The notes under the pieces are model-generated. The model did not search any database. It was not told where the DNA came from and worked only from the letters and a program-made list of their open reading frames with translations. A program made the position numbers and the translations under genes. From Sphingopyxis sp. QXT-31 (lineage in GTDB: Bacteria > Pseudomonadota > Alphaproteobacteria > Sphingomonadales > Sphingomonadaceae), in NCBI RefSeq assembly GCF_001984035.1, contig NZ_CP019449.1, forward strand, positions 3,348,001 through 3,412,000: 64,000 nt of DNA. Direction: 5' to 3'. This document shows positions 55,698 through 64,000 of this stretch, one piece after another. The number at the start of each line of letters is the position of its first letter. Position 1 is the first letter of the stretch.

Positions 55698-56153
55698 ATG
55701 GGACTCGAACAGGTTCCGCTCGGCGATTTTCGCGTGCAGGAGACGGTGCGCGTGCGCTTCAACGAGATCGACGGGCAGAATATCGTCTTCAACGCGCATT
55801 ATCTGGTCTACGCCGACATCGGGGTGACCGAATATTTCCGCGCGCTCGGCGAGGGCCAGCCCGGACCCTATTTTCACCAATATGGTACGGACATTCGCGA
55901 GACGCATTGCGAGATCGACTATCATTCGCCCGCGCGGCTCGACGAGCTGATCACCATCGCCGCGCGGATCAGCGCCTTCGGGCGGACAAACTTCACGCTC
56001 CATTGCGGAATTTTTCGCGATAACGAGCGGCTTACCGATATAGAAATCAGCTACGCGCATATCGACAGCGACAGCGGCCAGCCGACCGCGCTGCCGGGAA
56101 GTTTCATCGCCGAGGTGCGCCGATTCGAATCGCGGACGCCCGTCCAGCAGTGA
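55698..56153 (+). CDS. Acyl-CoA thioesterase, hotdog fold
   Basis: A 151-aa 4-hydroxybenzoyl-CoA thioesterase-type protein: RVRFNEIDGQNIVFNAHYLVYADIGVTEYFRALG with the typical Asp, then IDYHSPARLDELITIAARIS. Substrate unknown. The ATG is two bases after the pepP stop, so the two are cotranscribed. Confidence 0.85.
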   Translation: MGLEQVPLGDFRVQETVRVRFNEIDGQNIVFNAHYLVYADIGVTEYFRALGEGQPGPYFHQYGTDIRETHCEIDYHSPARLDELITIAARISAFGRTNFTLHCGIFRDNERLTDIEISYAHIDSDSGQPTALPGSFIAEVRRFESRTPVQQ

Positions 56154-56182
56154 TTCGCAGCCGCTGATTCGAACCGGATCGC

Positions 56183-56209
56183 ATTTCTCGACTTAAAAAG
56201 TCGAGAAAT
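56183..56209 (+). terminator. Perfect inverted repeat after the thioesterase
   Basis: atttctcgactt and aagtcgagaaat are perfect 12-bp arms around AAA, 30 bases past the thioesterase stop. There is a short tttta some bases later. It probably ends the pepP-thioesterase transcript, but the missing adjacent T-run makes this uncertain. Confidence 0.55.
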
Positions 56210-56224
56210 CGGCGGTTTTAGGCT

Positions 56225-56251
56225 AAAAAAAGGGCCACCCGAAGGTGGCCC
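56225..56251 (-). terminator. Orphan rho-independent terminator on the minus strand
   Basis: GGGCCACC pairs with GGTGGCCC around a GAA/TTC loop; in the minus direction it is followed by TTTTTTT. It is in the gap between thioesterase and the next plus-strand gene, where no minus-strand CDS exists. Confidence 0.85.
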
Positions 56252-56353
56252 GTGAAAGTTTTGGGAGAGGATGCCTAAAAGGCATGCTCATATTGCAGCG
56301 CACAAAAAATTGTGCAACTGCGAAATGAGCATCTGCTGTTGCATTTTCTGCAA
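56225..56353 (-). ncRNA. Candidate structured small RNA
   Basis: On the minus strand, reading from 56353: a TTGCA/TGCAA hairpin (56339-56353), a long hairpin (56284-56332) with 22-23-base arms, a small AGGCAT/ATGCCT hairpin (56271-56285), an unpaired CCTCTCCC (56263-56270), then an intrinsic terminator (56232-56251) with T7 at 56225-56231. No gene on this strand leads into the terminator, so an orphan transcript is implied. The promoter was not identified. Function unknown. Confidence 0.45.
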
Positions 56354-56431
56354 TCGTGACACCGGGCGGCGTGCGGCGCGCGCAATCGCTACCCCCTCGC
56401 AAATCGGTGCGATATCGCCTAAATTGCGGAC

Positions 56432-56932
56432 ATGCGCATGTTCACCCCTCCCGACCTTGGCGGCGGCCTGTCCGATTTCTGGGCCTATATCCGCGAGCCG
56501 CGGCCGCATCGCTGGGCGGTGTGGGGCGTCGCGCTTGCGCTGACCTACATCGTGTTCAACGGCGTGTCGCAATATCTGATCCCTTATGAGAAGCCCAAGG
56601 CGCAGATCGTCTATTTCGAGAATTGGTCCGAAAAGCGCAGCGACGCCGAGATACGCGCCGACTGGGTCGCGCGCGCCAAGGAGATCACGCAGCGCAACGC
56701 TGAAAAGCGCGCCGAATATCAGCGCCTCGCCGACATGATGGGGGTCGAATATGATTCGGCCGAAGCCGACAAGCTGACGCAGGAAACGCTCGGCGCCGAT
56801 GCCGCGGCGGCGGCGAAGAAGAAACCCGAGCCGCCGAAGCGCTCGACGCTCGCCGAACGCGCCGCGCGGGGGCCGAAGGCGGAGCCTGCCGGGCCGCCGG
56901 CGCCAGCCACGCCTCCCGCGACCGCCCGCTAA
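56432..56932 (+). CDS. Single-span membrane protein upstream of ribD
   Basis: A 166-aa protein with one TM segment near residues 27-47 (WAVWGVALALTYIVFNGVSQYLI), a charged central region (SEKRSDAEIRADWVARAKEITQRNAEKRAEYQRLADMM), and an Ala/Pro/Lys-rich tail. The start may be the second ATG (56438). It precedes ribD by 3 bases, so the two are probably coupled. Not recognised. Confidence 0.7.
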   Translation: MRMFTPPDLGGGLSDFWAYIREPRPHRWAVWGVALALTYIVFNGVSQYLIPYEKPKAQIVYFENWSEKRSDAEIRADWVARAKEITQRNAEKRAEYQRLADMMGVEYDSAEADKLTQETLGADAAAAAKKKPEPPKRSTLAERAARGPKAEPAGPPAPATPPATAR

Positions 56933-56935
56933 TCG

Positions 56936-57913
56936 ATGCAGCAACGCGCCCGCGCCGATGCCGACTGGATGGCGGCGGCGATCGCGCTGTCGTGGCGCGG
57001 GCGCCCGGGCTCGGCGCCCAACCCCAATGTCGGCTGTATCCTCGTGCGCGGCGGCCGCGTCGTCGGGCGCGGCTGGACGCAGGCCGGCGGGCGCCCGCAC
57101 GCCGAGGCGGCGGCGCTCGCCGCCGCCGGCGACGCGGCGCGCGGGAGCACCGCTTTTGTCAGCCTCGAACCCTGCGCGCACGCCAGCCCGCGCGGCCCGG
57201 CGTGCAGCGACGGCCTGATCGCCGCGGGGGTCGCGCGCGTCGTCGTCGCGGCGCAGGATCCCGATCCGCGCACCGACGGGCTGGGCATCGCGCGGCTGCA
57301 GGGCGCCGGGATCGAGGTCGTCTTCAACGTCCTGCCCGCCGAAGCCCGCGCCGTGATGGCGCCCTGGTGGACGCGCCAGGTCGCGGGGCGGCCCTTCGTG
57401 ACGCTCAAGCTCGCGACCTCGCTCGACGGCTGTATCGCACTGGCCGATGGATCGAGCCGCTGGATCACCGGCGACCGCGCGCGGGCGCACGGCCATCTCG
57501 AACGCGCGATGCATCAGGCGATATTGGTCGGGCGCGGCACCTACGAAGCCGATTCGCCCACACTGGATGTACGCCTGCCCGGCCTCGCGGATCGCAGCCC
57601 GCAGCGGTTGCTGCTCACGCGCGGCGAAGCGCCCGCCGGCTGGACAGCGGTCGCTTCGCCTGAAGCGATCGAGAGCGTCGATTCGCTGCTCGTCGAGGGC
57701 GGCGCGGGTGCGGCGTCGGCCTTTCTTGCCGCCGACCGCGTCGACCGGCTCCTGCTCTATCGCGCGCCGATCCTGATCGGCGGAGGCGTGCCCGCGCTCG
57801 GCGATATCGGGCTCACCGATCTTGGCGCTGCGCATGGGCGCTGGCGGCTCGCCGACAGCCGCCTGCTTGGCAGCGACCGGCTCGACGTATACGAGCGCGT
57901 CAGAGAAGGATAA
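56936..57913 (+). CDS. ribD: Bifunctional riboflavin deaminase/reductase RibD
   Basis: Catalyses the deamination and reduction steps of riboflavin synthesis. The 325-aa product has an N-terminal deaminase with the zinc motif PHAEAAAL and PCAHASPRGPAC, and a C-terminal reductase (PFVTLKLATSLDGCIAL, LDGxIA-type; VEGGAGAASAFL). No FMN riboswitch is apparent upstream. ribE follows after seven bases. Confidence 0.94.
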   Translation: MQQRARADADWMAAAIALSWRGRPGSAPNPNVGCILVRGGRVVGRGWTQAGGRPHAEAAALAAAGDAARGSTAFVSLEPCAHASPRGPACSDGLIAAGVARVVVAAQDPDPRTDGLGIARLQGAGIEVVFNVLPAEARAVMAPWWTRQVAGRPFVTLKLATSLDGCIALADGSSRWITGDRARAHGHLERAMHQAILVGRGTYEADSPTLDVRLPGLADRSPQRLLLTRGEAPAGWTAVASPEAIESVDSLLVEGGAGAASAFLAADRVDRLLLYRAPILIGGGVPALGDIGLTDLGAAHGRWRLADSRLLGSDRLDVYERVREG

Positions 57914-57920
57914 GACCCAC

Positions 57921-58538
57921 ATGTTCACCGGCATCATCACCGACATCGGAACCGTGCGCGCGCGCGAAGATCGCGGCGACGCACGGCTCGTCATCGCCAC
58001 CGCCTACGACACCGACGGCATCGACCTGGGCGCCTCGATCGCCTGTTCGGGGGCGTGCCTGACCGTGGTCGACAAGGGCAAGGGCGCCGACGGCGACTGG
58101 TTCGCGATCGACGCCAGCGCCGAGACGATCGCGCGTACCGCGCCGAGGATGTGGGAGCCGGGGCGCCGGCTGAACCTCGAACGCGCGCTCAAGGTCGGCG
58201 ACGAACTCGGCGGGCATATCGTCACCGGCCATGTCGACGCGGTCGGGCGGATCGTGTCGGTGACGCCGGTCGGCGACAGCATCGCGGTCACCGTCGCCGC
58301 GCCCCCCGCGCTCGCGCCGCATATCGCGGCCAAGGGCTCGATCACCGTCGACGGCGTGTCGCTGACCGTGAACGAGGTCGCCGACCTCGCATCGGGCGAG
58401 GCGCATTTCACGCTCAACATCATCCCGCACACCCAGGCGATGACGACGCTCGACGAGGCGGCCGAGGGGCGGCCGGTGAACCTCGAGATCGACATCCTCG
58501 CGCGCTATCTCGCGCGGATGCAGGCGCGCGGCGCCTAG
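57921..58538 (+). CDS. ribE: Riboflavin synthase alpha chain
   Basis: Final step of riboflavin synthesis. The 205-aa product has the duplicated lumazine-binding fold: MFTGIITDIGTV, CSGACLTV, GGHIVTGHVDAVG, then KGSITVDGVSLTVNEV. The short gap to ribD indicates an operon. Its stop overlaps the 3' end of the convergent mmcB gene by 4 bases. Confidence 0.94.
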   Translation: MFTGIITDIGTVRAREDRGDARLVIATAYDTDGIDLGASIACSGACLTVVDKGKGADGDWFAIDASAETIARTAPRMWEPGRRLNLERALKVGDELGGHIVTGHVDAVGRIVSVTPVGDSIAVTVAAPPALAPHIAAKGSITVDGVSLTVNEVADLASGEAHFTLNIIPHTQAMTTLDEAAEGRPVNLEIDILARYLARMQARGA

Positions 58539-59005
58539 CCCTCGACCCAGCCCGCCGCGATTTCGGGATCCATCGCGACCATCGAGCGCCGCATCGCCAG
58601 CCGGCCGATGCGCAGCAGCTCGGCCTTGCGCCGTGCGGGGGCGAGGTTGCAGCTTGCCGCCTCGCGCACCACCGCCGCGCCATAGCGGTCGGCGACGATC
58701 AGGCCGGAGGTCTCGGGGCGATAGCCCTCGGTCTCGAGGATCGCGGGGTCGAGCCCGGCGGCGAGCGCCCAATAGAAGCGGTCGCACCAGTCGCAATAGT
58801 CGGGCCATTTGCCGTCGCCGTGCAGGTCGGCGCGGCTGACCTTGATCTCGACGATGGTGATATGGCCCTTGGCATCGATCGCGGTGAGGTCGGTGCGCCG
58901 CCCGTTGGGCAGCGGCACCTCGGGGATCGCGACGAGCCCTTGCTGCGCGAACAGCCGGCACACGCCGCGCGCGACGTCGGCGGCGATCAGCAGGTCACTC
59001 GCCAT
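58535..59005 (-). CDS. mmcB: MmcB-type DNA repair protein
   Basis: A 156-aa member of the MmcB (PF06319-type) family, a PD-(D/E)xK-like nuclease of alphaproteobacteria implicated in mitomycin C and UV tolerance. PLPNGRRTDLTAIDAKGHITIVEIKVSRADL (D, ExK) is the visible nuclease-like core. Next to ssb on the same strand. Function is from the family; not tested here. Confidence 0.86.
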   Translation of the reverse strand: MASDLLIAADVARGVCRLFAQQGLVAIPEVPLPNGRRTDLTAIDAKGHITIVEIKVSRADLHGDGKWPDYCDWCDRFYWALAAGLDPAILETEGYRPETSGLIVADRYGAAVVREAASCNLAPARRKAELLRIGRLAMRRSMVAMDPEIAAGWVEG

Positions 59006-59016
59006 GGCTCAGCGCC

Positions 59017-59571
59017 TCAGAAGGGGACGTCGTCGTCCAGATCGTCGTCGAACGGCGGGCGTCCGCCGCCGCCGCCACCCGAGCCGCCGCCGAAGCCGCC
59101 ACCGCCCGAGCCGCCCGACGAACCGCCGCCGCCTTGGTTCCAGCCGCCGCCCGAGCTTCCGCCCGAATCGCCGCCCCAGTCACCGCCGCCACCGCCACGC
59201 GAACCGCCGCCACCGCCCGGCGCGCCGTCGAGCATCGTCAGCGCACCGCCGATGCCCGCGATCACGACTTCGGTCGTATATTTGTCGTTGCCGTCGCGGT
59301 CCTGCCACTTGCGGGTGCGCAAGGAGCCTTCGATGTAAACCTTGCTGCCCTTTTTCAGGTAGCGCTCGACCACCCCGACCAGCCCGTCGCCGTTGATCAC
59401 GACATTATGCCATTCGGTGCGCTCCTTGCGCTCGCCGGTCATCCGGTCCTTCCAGTTCTCCGACGTCGCGATGCGGATATTGGCGATCTTACCGCCGTTC
59501 TGGAACGACTTGATCTCCGGGTCCGCGCCCAGATTGCCGATCAAAATAACCTTGTTGACGCTGCCAGCCAT
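59017..59571 (-). CDS. ssb: Single-stranded DNA-binding protein
   Basis: Coats single-stranded DNA in replication and repair. The 184-aa product has an OB fold ([62 protein letters not shown]), a Gly/Ser-rich linker and the acidic C-terminal tip [13 protein letters not shown] 59571 has gggagcgg upstream. It lies 11 bases before mmcB. Confidence 0.95.
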   Translation of the reverse strand: MAGSVNKVILIGNLGADPEIKSFQNGGKIANIRIATSENWKDRMTGERKERTEWHNVVINGDGLVGVVERYLKKGSKVYIEGSLRTRKWQDRDGNDKYTTEVVIAGIGGALTMLDGAPGGGGGSRGGGGGDWGGDSGGSSGGGWNQGGGGSSGGSGGGGFGGGSGGGGGGRPPFDDDLDDDVPF

Positions 59572-59603
59572 CGCCGCTCCGCTCCCGATAGATTGAGGGG
59601 ACG

Positions 59604-61469
59604 TCAGCCGAGTCCGAAGGCGACCGCCGTCCAGTAAGTGATACCTGCTGCGGCATAGGCGAGCAGGAACAAATAGCCAACCATGAACATCGGCCATTTC
59701 CAACCATTGGTCTCGCGGCGCGTGATCGCGATCGTCGAAATGCACTGCGGCGCAAAGACGAACCAGGCGAGGAAGGCGAGTGCGGTGGCGAGGCTCCACT
59801 TGCCCTGCAGCCGTTCGCCCAGCGTCTCGGCCATCGCATCCTCGTCGCCATCGGCGTCGATCGCGTTCGCGGTCGCCATCGCCGAGACCGCGACCTCGCG
59901 CGCCGCCATCGCAGGGATCAGCGCGAGCGCGATGTCGTGGTTGAAACCGATCGGCTCGACGACGACCTCCAGCCCGCTCGCGATGCGGCCCGCGACGCTA
60001 TACTCGACCTGGCTTTCGCCCGGGGGTGCCTTGGGGAAGGTCAGCAGCAGCCAGAGTATGACGGTGGTGAGCGCGATGATCGTGCCTGCGCGGCGCAGGA
60101 AGATCCACGCGCGCTGCCACAGCCCGAGCGCGATGTCGCGCCACTGCGGCATCTGGTAACGCGGCATTTCCATCATGAAGCCCGCGGCATTGCCCTTGGC
60201 GACGGTGCGGCGGAGCGCATAGGCGACGACGAGCGCGCCGACGATGCCCGCCAGATAGAGGCCGAACAGCACCAGCCCCTGCAGCCCGATCCCTGTGCCG
60301 CCGACGCCGCGGTTCGGGACGAAGGCGGCGATGATCAGCGCATAGACGGGCAGCCGCGCCGAGCAGGTCATCAACGGCGCGATCAGGATCGTCGTCAGCC
60401 GGTCCTTTTCATCGGGAATCGCGCGCGTCGCCATGATGCCGGGCACTGCGCAGGCGAAGCTCGACAGCAAGGGAATGAAGCCGCGCCCGGACAAGCCGAC
60501 CTTGGCCATCAGCCCGTCCATCAGGAAGGCGGCGCGCGTCATGTAACCCGACGCCTCGAGCAGCAGGATGAAGAGGAAGAGGATCAGGATCTGCGGCAGG
60601 AAGACCACAACCGCGCCGACGCCCGCGAGCAGTCCCTCGACGACCAGATCGCGGAGGAAATTCTCGGGGATATTCGCGACGACCCAGCTCTGGAGCACGC
60701 CGACCCCGGCTTCGAGCGCGTCGGCGGGCGGTCCGGCCCAGGCATAGACCGCCTGGAACATGACGAACATCAGCGCGAGCAGGATCAGGAAACCGACGAC
60801 GGGGTGCAGCACCACCGCGTCGACGCGCGCGGTCCAGCGGCGCACCGGGGTTTCGGATAGGGTCGCGGCGCGCGCGATGGCGCGCGCGCGGCTGTGCAGC
60901 GCGGCGTCGCTCGGGGTCGGGACCTGCGCGATCGATGCCGCGGGCTTGGCGGTCCGCAGCGCCTCGTCGACCGCGCCGAGCAGCTCGGCCATGCCGCGCT
61001 TGCGCACCGCCACCGTCGGCACGACGGGCACGCCGAGTTCCTGCGACAGCCGCGCGGGGTCGAGCGTCAGCCCGTCGCGTTCCGCCAAGTCGAGCATGTT
61101 GAGCGCGACCACCGTCGGCAGCCCGAGCGCGATCAGTTCGAGCGCGAAGCAGAGATGATTGTCGAGGTTTGCGGCGTCGAGCACGACGATCAGCGCGTCG
61201 GGCTGGCGCTCGCCGTCCTGACGCCCAAGGATCACGTCGCGCGTCACCGCCTCGTCGGGGCTTGCGGGGATCAGGCTGTAGGTGCCGGGCAGGTCGATCA
61301 GCGACATCGGACGGCCGTCGGCGAAGCTCGCGTGCCCCGCCTTGCGCTCGACGGTGACCCCCGGATAATTGGCGATCTTCTGCCGCGCGCCGGTCAGCGC
61401 GTTGAACAGGCTCGATTTTCCGGCATTGGGATTGCCGACGAGCGCGATGGTAGGGACGGCGCCGGTCAT
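59604..61469 (-). CDS. feoB: Ferrous iron transport protein B
   Basis: The G-protein-coupled Fe(II) permease of the inner membrane. The 621-aa product has the N-terminal GTPase (G1 GNPNAGKSS at 12-20, DLPGTYS, NMLD) and about eight to ten TM segments, including the paired gate motifs. It is shorter than the roughly 770 aa E. coli protein but within the alphaproteobacterial range. It overlaps feoA by 4 bases; feoC is absent. Confidence 0.93.
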   Translation of the reverse strand: MTGAVPTIALVGNPNAGKSSLFNALTGARQKIANYPGVTVERKAGHASFADGRPMSLIDLPGTYSLIPASPDEAVTRDVILGRQDGERQPDALIVVLDAANLDNHLCFALELIALGLPTVVALNMLDLAERDGLTLDPARLSQELGVPVVPTVAVRKRGMAELLGAVDEALRTAKPAASIAQVPTPSDAALHSRARAIARAATLSETPVRRWTARVDAVVLHPVVGFLILLALMFVMFQAVYAWAGPPADALEAGVGVLQSWVVANIPENFLRDLVVEGLLAGVGAVVVFLPQILILFLFILLLEASGYMTRAAFLMDGLMAKVGLSGRGFIPLLSSFACAVPGIMATRAIPDEKDRLTTILIAPLMTCSARLPVYALIIAAFVPNRGVGGTGIGLQGLVLFGLYLAGIVGALVVAYALRRTVAKGNAAGFMMEMPRYQMPQWRDIALGLWQRAWIFLRRAGTIIALTTVILWLLLTFPKAPPGESQVEYSVAGRIASGLEVVVEPIGFNHDIALALIPAMAAREVAVSAMATANAIDADGDEDAMAETLGERLQGKWSLATALAFLAWFVFAPQCISTIAITRRETNGWKWPMFMVGYLFLLAYAAAGITYWTAVAFGLG

Positions 61470-61732
61470 GCGGGTTTGGGCTCGCTTTGCGGCGCCTCGA
61501 CCGAAATCATCGCCGCCTGCCGCGCGCGGATGATCACGCGCATCCGCCCGACCGCGAGCGCGAGCGGGTCGCGCGAAAAGAGGCTGCCGCGGTGCAACGG
61601 GGTGATCTCCACCCCCTCCATCAATCCAAATTCGCGCAGGCGCCGTCCTTCGTCCTCGGACATGGCGGACCAGTCGATCCCGGCGATCCGCACCGCGACG
61701 CCCAGCGGCGCGCTATCGAGCAAAGCAGTCAT
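61466..61732 (-). CDS. feoA: Ferrous iron transport protein A
   Basis: An 88-aa SH3-like protein that modulates FeoB. It has the FeoA block RLREFGLMEGVEITPLHRG followed by LFSRDPLALAVGRMRVIIR. It starts at 61732 and overlaps feoB by 4 bases. A weak Fur-like box lies immediately upstream. Confidence 0.9.
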   Translation of the reverse strand: MTALLDSAPLGVAVRIAGIDWSAMSEDEGRRLREFGLMEGVEITPLHRGSLFSRDPLALAVGRMRVIIRARQAAMISVEAPQSEPKPA

Positions 61733-61740
61733 TTGCGAGC

Positions 61741-61753
61741 GATTATCAATATC
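61741..61753 (-). promoter_or_regulatory. Possible Fur-type operator before feoA
   Basis: GATTATCAATATC is a 13-base imperfect palindrome, 8 bases from the feoA ATG. Eight of twelve positions match when folded. It resembles the classical Fur GATAAT hexamers only loosely. Confidence 0.35.
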
Positions 61754-61786
61754 GCCCGCGCGGCGCCAGTTCTTTATCTTGGGCGC

Positions 61787-62452
61787 TCAGCGGCCCGGGT
61801 AGCGGAGCCGCCCGACGAAGCGCGCGAGGCTGGGGCGTTCGACCTTCGTCGCGGCGCGGCGGTGCTTCCAGCCTTCGAAGCGCATCACCTGATCGATGCG
61901 GCGCGCGAGAAAGGCGCGGGTGTCGGCGTGGCCCTCGCTCTCGTCGTTCAGGAACACCGCCGTCGTCGCGCCATAGACGCTGCCGAGGATGGCGCGCTTG
62001 CTGTAGTGATTATAGTCGGTCGCGGTGTCGCCCGCGAGGCGCCACATCAGGTCGGCGGCGCGCCAGCCCAGCTTCGCGGCGAAGGGAATATTGGTCGGCA
62101 AGGCGAGCAGCGCCAAGGCGCGGCGCAGCGCCTCGCGATTCGGCGCGAGCAGGTCGATCCGGGCTTCGACCAGCGTCGTGATGCGTTCGCGAATCTTGAG
62201 CGTGGCAAGCTTTTCGGCGGGCCATTTCGCGGCCATCGCCGCGTCGATATCGGCGAACCAGGCGTCGACCATGTCGCGCCCGCCGCCGGGAAAGGCGAGC
62301 CGCGCGACATCGGAATCGACCGCGGCCCGCGCCGCGGCGTCGGCCAGGGCGGCTTCGCCGAAGCCATCGAAGGCGGCGTTCGCGGCGATCAGCGGTGCGA
62401 GCGCGGCGCGAATCTCTTCGAGCGTGGGGTCGGCGGGCAGGGTGGAAGCCAT
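61787..62452 (-). CDS. COQ9 family ubiquinone biosynthesis protein
   Basis: A 221-aa protein of the COQ9 family (lipid-binding, TetR-like fold), needed for the Coq7 hydroxylation step in eukaryotes. Motifs include LAFPGGGRDMVDAWFADIDAAM, KIRERITTLVEARIDLL and RLAGDTATDYNHYSKRAILGSVYGATTAVFL. The start is 62452, six bases after the upstream EamA stop. Confidence 0.86.
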   Translation of the reverse strand: MASTLPADPTLEEIRAALAPLIAANAAFDGFGEAALADAAARAAVDSDVARLAFPGGGRDMVDAWFADIDAAMAAKWPAEKLATLKIRERITTLVEARIDLLAPNREALRRALALLALPTNIPFAAKLGWRAADLMWRLAGDTATDYNHYSKRAILGSVYGATTAVFLNDESEGHADTRAFLARRIDQVMRFEGWKHRRAATKVERPSLARFVGRLRYPGR

Positions 62453-62457
62453 AAGTG

Positions 62458-63423
62458 TCAGATAGGCCGTTCGCCGCGGCTCGGCAACCGGATCAGCACC
62501 AGCGCCGCGCCGACCAGCAGGCCTCCGAGCAGGTCGACGGGTCCGAGCAGTTCGCCGAACATCAGCCAGCCGGCGAGCGCGGCGAGCGCGGGCTGCACGA
62601 GCAGGGTGAGTCCGATGACGAGCGGGCTGAAGCGCGGCAGCGACCAGATCATCAGCCCCTGGCCGATAATCTGGCTGGTCAGCGCGAGCAGCAGCAGCGG
62701 GGTCCAGTTGTGCGGCATCACCGCCTCGCCGAGCGCCAGCGCGGTGGTCAGCAGGATCGGCGGGCAGACGAGCGACGCGATCGCGAGCGCCGACCAGGCG
62801 CCGATCGTCCCTCGCACCCGCTGCATCAGGATCACATAGCCGGTGTAGAGCACCCCCGCGAGCAGGCTGAGCAGGTCGCCGACCAGATAGTCGGGCGACA
62901 GTTCGTAGCTTTGCCCCATCAAGAGCGCCGATCCCGCGAAGGCGAGGCCGATCGCCAGCGCCTGCCATCCGCGCGGCAGGGTGCGCGCCAGGAAAATGCC
63001 CCAGATGACGAGCAACAGACTGGCGCAATTGCCGAACAAAGTCGCATTGGCGACCTTGGTCTGGAGGATGCCGATGTGCCAGGCGGCGAGGTCGAAGGCG
63101 AAGAAGATGCCCGCGGCGGCGGCGATCAGCATGGCGGGGCGCGGCGGCAACCGCCCGCCGGTCTCGCGCCAGGCGAGGACGATCAGCACCGGCGCGGCGA
63201 GCGTCATGCGCCAGAAGGCCGAGGCGGTCGGCCCGGTATCGGCGAGGCGCACGAGCATCGCGCCGATCGACAGCGCCATATTGCCCGCGAGCAGCGCGGC
63301 AAAGGCCCAGCGGCTCGGCTGATTCGCTGCGCTGTCCTCGGTCACCGCTTGTCCTGCCGTTAGATTTTCTTTTGCTACCCATGCTTGCGCCGGGGCGCCG
63401 CTGTCCATAGCTTCGCTGCCCAT
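62458..63423 (-). CDS. EamA-type DMT permease
   Basis: A 321-aa drug/metabolite transporter protein. There are about ten hydrophobic segments and two EamA halves. Residues SAFWRMTLAAPVLIVLAWRETGGRLP and QPALAALAGWLMFGELLGPVDLLGGLLVGAALVLI are typical. The substrate is unknown. ATG 63408 is an alternative. The next gene downstream is COQ9. Confidence 0.86.
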   Translation of the reverse strand: MGSEAMDSGAPAQAWVAKENLTAGQAVTEDSAANQPSRWAFAALLAGNMALSIGAMLVRLADTGPTASAFWRMTLAAPVLIVLAWRETGGRLPPRPAMLIAAAAGIFFAFDLAAWHIGILQTKVANATLFGNCASLLLVIWGIFLARTLPRGWQALAIGLAFAGSALLMGQSYELSPDYLVGDLLSLLAGVLYTGYVILMQRVRGTIGAWSALAIASLVCPPILLTTALALGEAVMPHNWTPLLLLALTSQIIGQGLMIWSLPRFSPLVIGLTLLVQPALAALAGWLMFGELLGPVDLLGGLLVGAALVLIRLPSRGERPI

Positions 63424-63474
63424 AGCGGCGACCCCGGGGGGCGTCGCTTATAAAAAGACGACGAGGAGAATTCC

Positions 63475-64000
63475 ATGTCCGTGACTTTGTTCGATCCGAT
63501 CAAGCTGGGCGCCATCGAGGCGCCGAACCGCATCATCATGGCGCCGCTGACGCGCGGCCGGGCCGGCCCCGGCTTCGTGCCCAACGAGCTTGCACGCGAA
63601 TATTATCGCCAGCGCGCCTCGGCGGGCCTGATCATCTCCGAAGCCACCGGCATTTCGCAGGAAGGCCTTGGCTGGCCGAGCGCGCCGGGCCTGTGGACCG
63701 ACGCGCAGGTCGAGGGCTGGAAGCCCGTGACCGAAGCCGTCCACGAAGCCGGCGGGCGCATCGTCGCGCAGCTGTGGCACATGGGCCGCCTCGTCCATTC
63801 GGTGTTCAACGACGGCAAGCCGCCGGTGTCGGCTTCGGCGACGGTCGGCGAGGGCCGCGCGCACACCCCGGTCGGCCGCCGCGACCTCGAGGTCGCGCGG
63901 CCGCTCGAGCTCCAGGAGATTCCGCGCGTGATCGCCGATTATGTCCATGCAGCGGAGAATGCGAAAAAGGCGGGCTTCGACGGGGTGCAGCTGCACGGCG
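63475..64000 (+). CDS. NADH:flavin oxidoreductase / Old Yellow Enzyme, partial (C-terminus outside the window)
   Basis: The first 175 residues of an FMN-dependent ene-reductase-type enzyme: LFDPIKLGAIEAPNRIIMAPLTRGRAG, YYRQRASAGLIISEATGIS, AQLWHMGRL and the start of HxGVQLHG at the edge. acgaggag precedes the ATG. It reads off the end, so it is incomplete. Divergent from the EamA gene. It is missing from simple ORF lists because it lacks a stop. Confidence 0.9.
   Translation, partial: MSVTLFDPIKLGAIEAPNRIIMAPLTRGRAGPGFVPNELAREYYRQRASAGLIISEATGISQEGLGWPSAPGLWTDAQVEGWKPVTEAVHEAGGRIVAQLWHMGRLVHSVFNDGKPPVSASATVGEGRAHTPVGRRDLEVARPLELQEIPRVIADYVHAAENAKKAGFDGVQLHG

Noticed and set aside
56271..56543. 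90-aa Cys-rich ORF beginning MPKRHAHIAAHKK
   Set aside because: The first 80 bases are made up of inverted repeats, its Shine-Dalgarno abuts the ATG, and the frame runs into the next gene. Better explained as structured RNA.
56154..56935. FMN riboswitch upstream of ribD
   Set aside because: No RFN element is recognisable; ribD follows a membrane protein gene by three bases.
1..64000. tRNA, rRNA, CRISPR array, integrase or prophage genes
   Set aside because: None of their sequence hallmarks were seen in the gaps; most gaps are short and filled with palindromes or terminators.

Overview
The window is high-GC chromosomal DNA from an alphaproteobacterium of the Sphingomonadales, most likely a Sphingopyxis-like organism. 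The support is the alphaproteobacterial gene set (DivK, MipZ-type ParA, DUF177, CBP3-type chaperone, COQ9, MmcB, DUF3572), a PgmG-type phosphoglucomutase/phosphomannomutase, zinc-free S14, L33 and L36, and several families of sphingomonad-style intergenic palindromes. The genus is inferred; no rRNA is present to confirm it. Almost everything is housekeeping. I see no prophage, integrase, insertion sequence, CRISPR array, rRNA or tRNA.

Layout. 1-6977: the distal spc ribosomal operon (rplE-rpsN-rpsH-rplF-rplR-rpsE-rpmD-DUF1737-rplO-secY-adk), then an SRPBCC protein. 7018-12150: DUF177 and a cytochrome bc1 chaperone, BamE, the malic enzyme MaeB, and intergenic palindromes. 12152-17562: mutS and glnD, overlapping by 4 bases. 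17724-20665: a LOV-GGDEF-EAL photoreceptor-type protein and a GlxA/AraC regulator. 20802-26184: rpmI-rplT and pheS-pheT, split by an AraC-type regulator. 26313-31423: an AsmA protein, two tiny membrane proteins, hisN, a glyoxalase-fold protein, prs and a frameshifted exported protein. 31955-37865: nadE, DoxX, a membrane GGDEF protein, gltX, tonB behind a Zur-type palindrome, and rpmG. 38090-45883: an Lrp regulator, divK, DUF3572, HAD, RidA, a FemAB-like acyltransferase, SEL1, panC, mipZ and pgmG. 46112-50230: lptB, rpoN, galE and rpmJ. 50328-56153: HAD, a PhyH-like oxygenase, oligopeptidase B, aminopeptidase P and a hotdog thioesterase. 56154-56431: a densely structured gap with an orphan terminator. 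56432-64000: a membrane protein, ribD-ribE, mmcB, ssb, feoA-feoB, COQ9, an EamA permease and the start of an Old Yellow Enzyme gene.

How the genes work together. Translation and export (ribosomal proteins, SecY, PheST, GltX, BamE, LptB, AsmA), nucleotide and cofactor supply (Adk, Prs, NadE, PanC, RibDE, HisN), DNA maintenance (MutS, SSB, MmcB), cell-cycle control (DivK, MipZ) and nitrogen control (GlnD, RpoN) dominate. Metal handling appears as FeoAB with a weak Fur-like box and tonB with a probable Zur box. Two c-di-GMP proteins are present, one probably light-gated.

The points most worth following are: (a) the 56154-56431 gap, with five inverted repeats and a minus-strand intrinsic terminator that serves no annotated gene, a candidate small RNA; (b) the 19-bp Zur-like palindrome over the tonB promoter; (c) the LOV-GGDEF-EAL protein with an intact photoactive cysteine and EAL motifs but a degenerate GGDEF; and (d) four recurring families of intergenic palindromes, two of them closely repeated.
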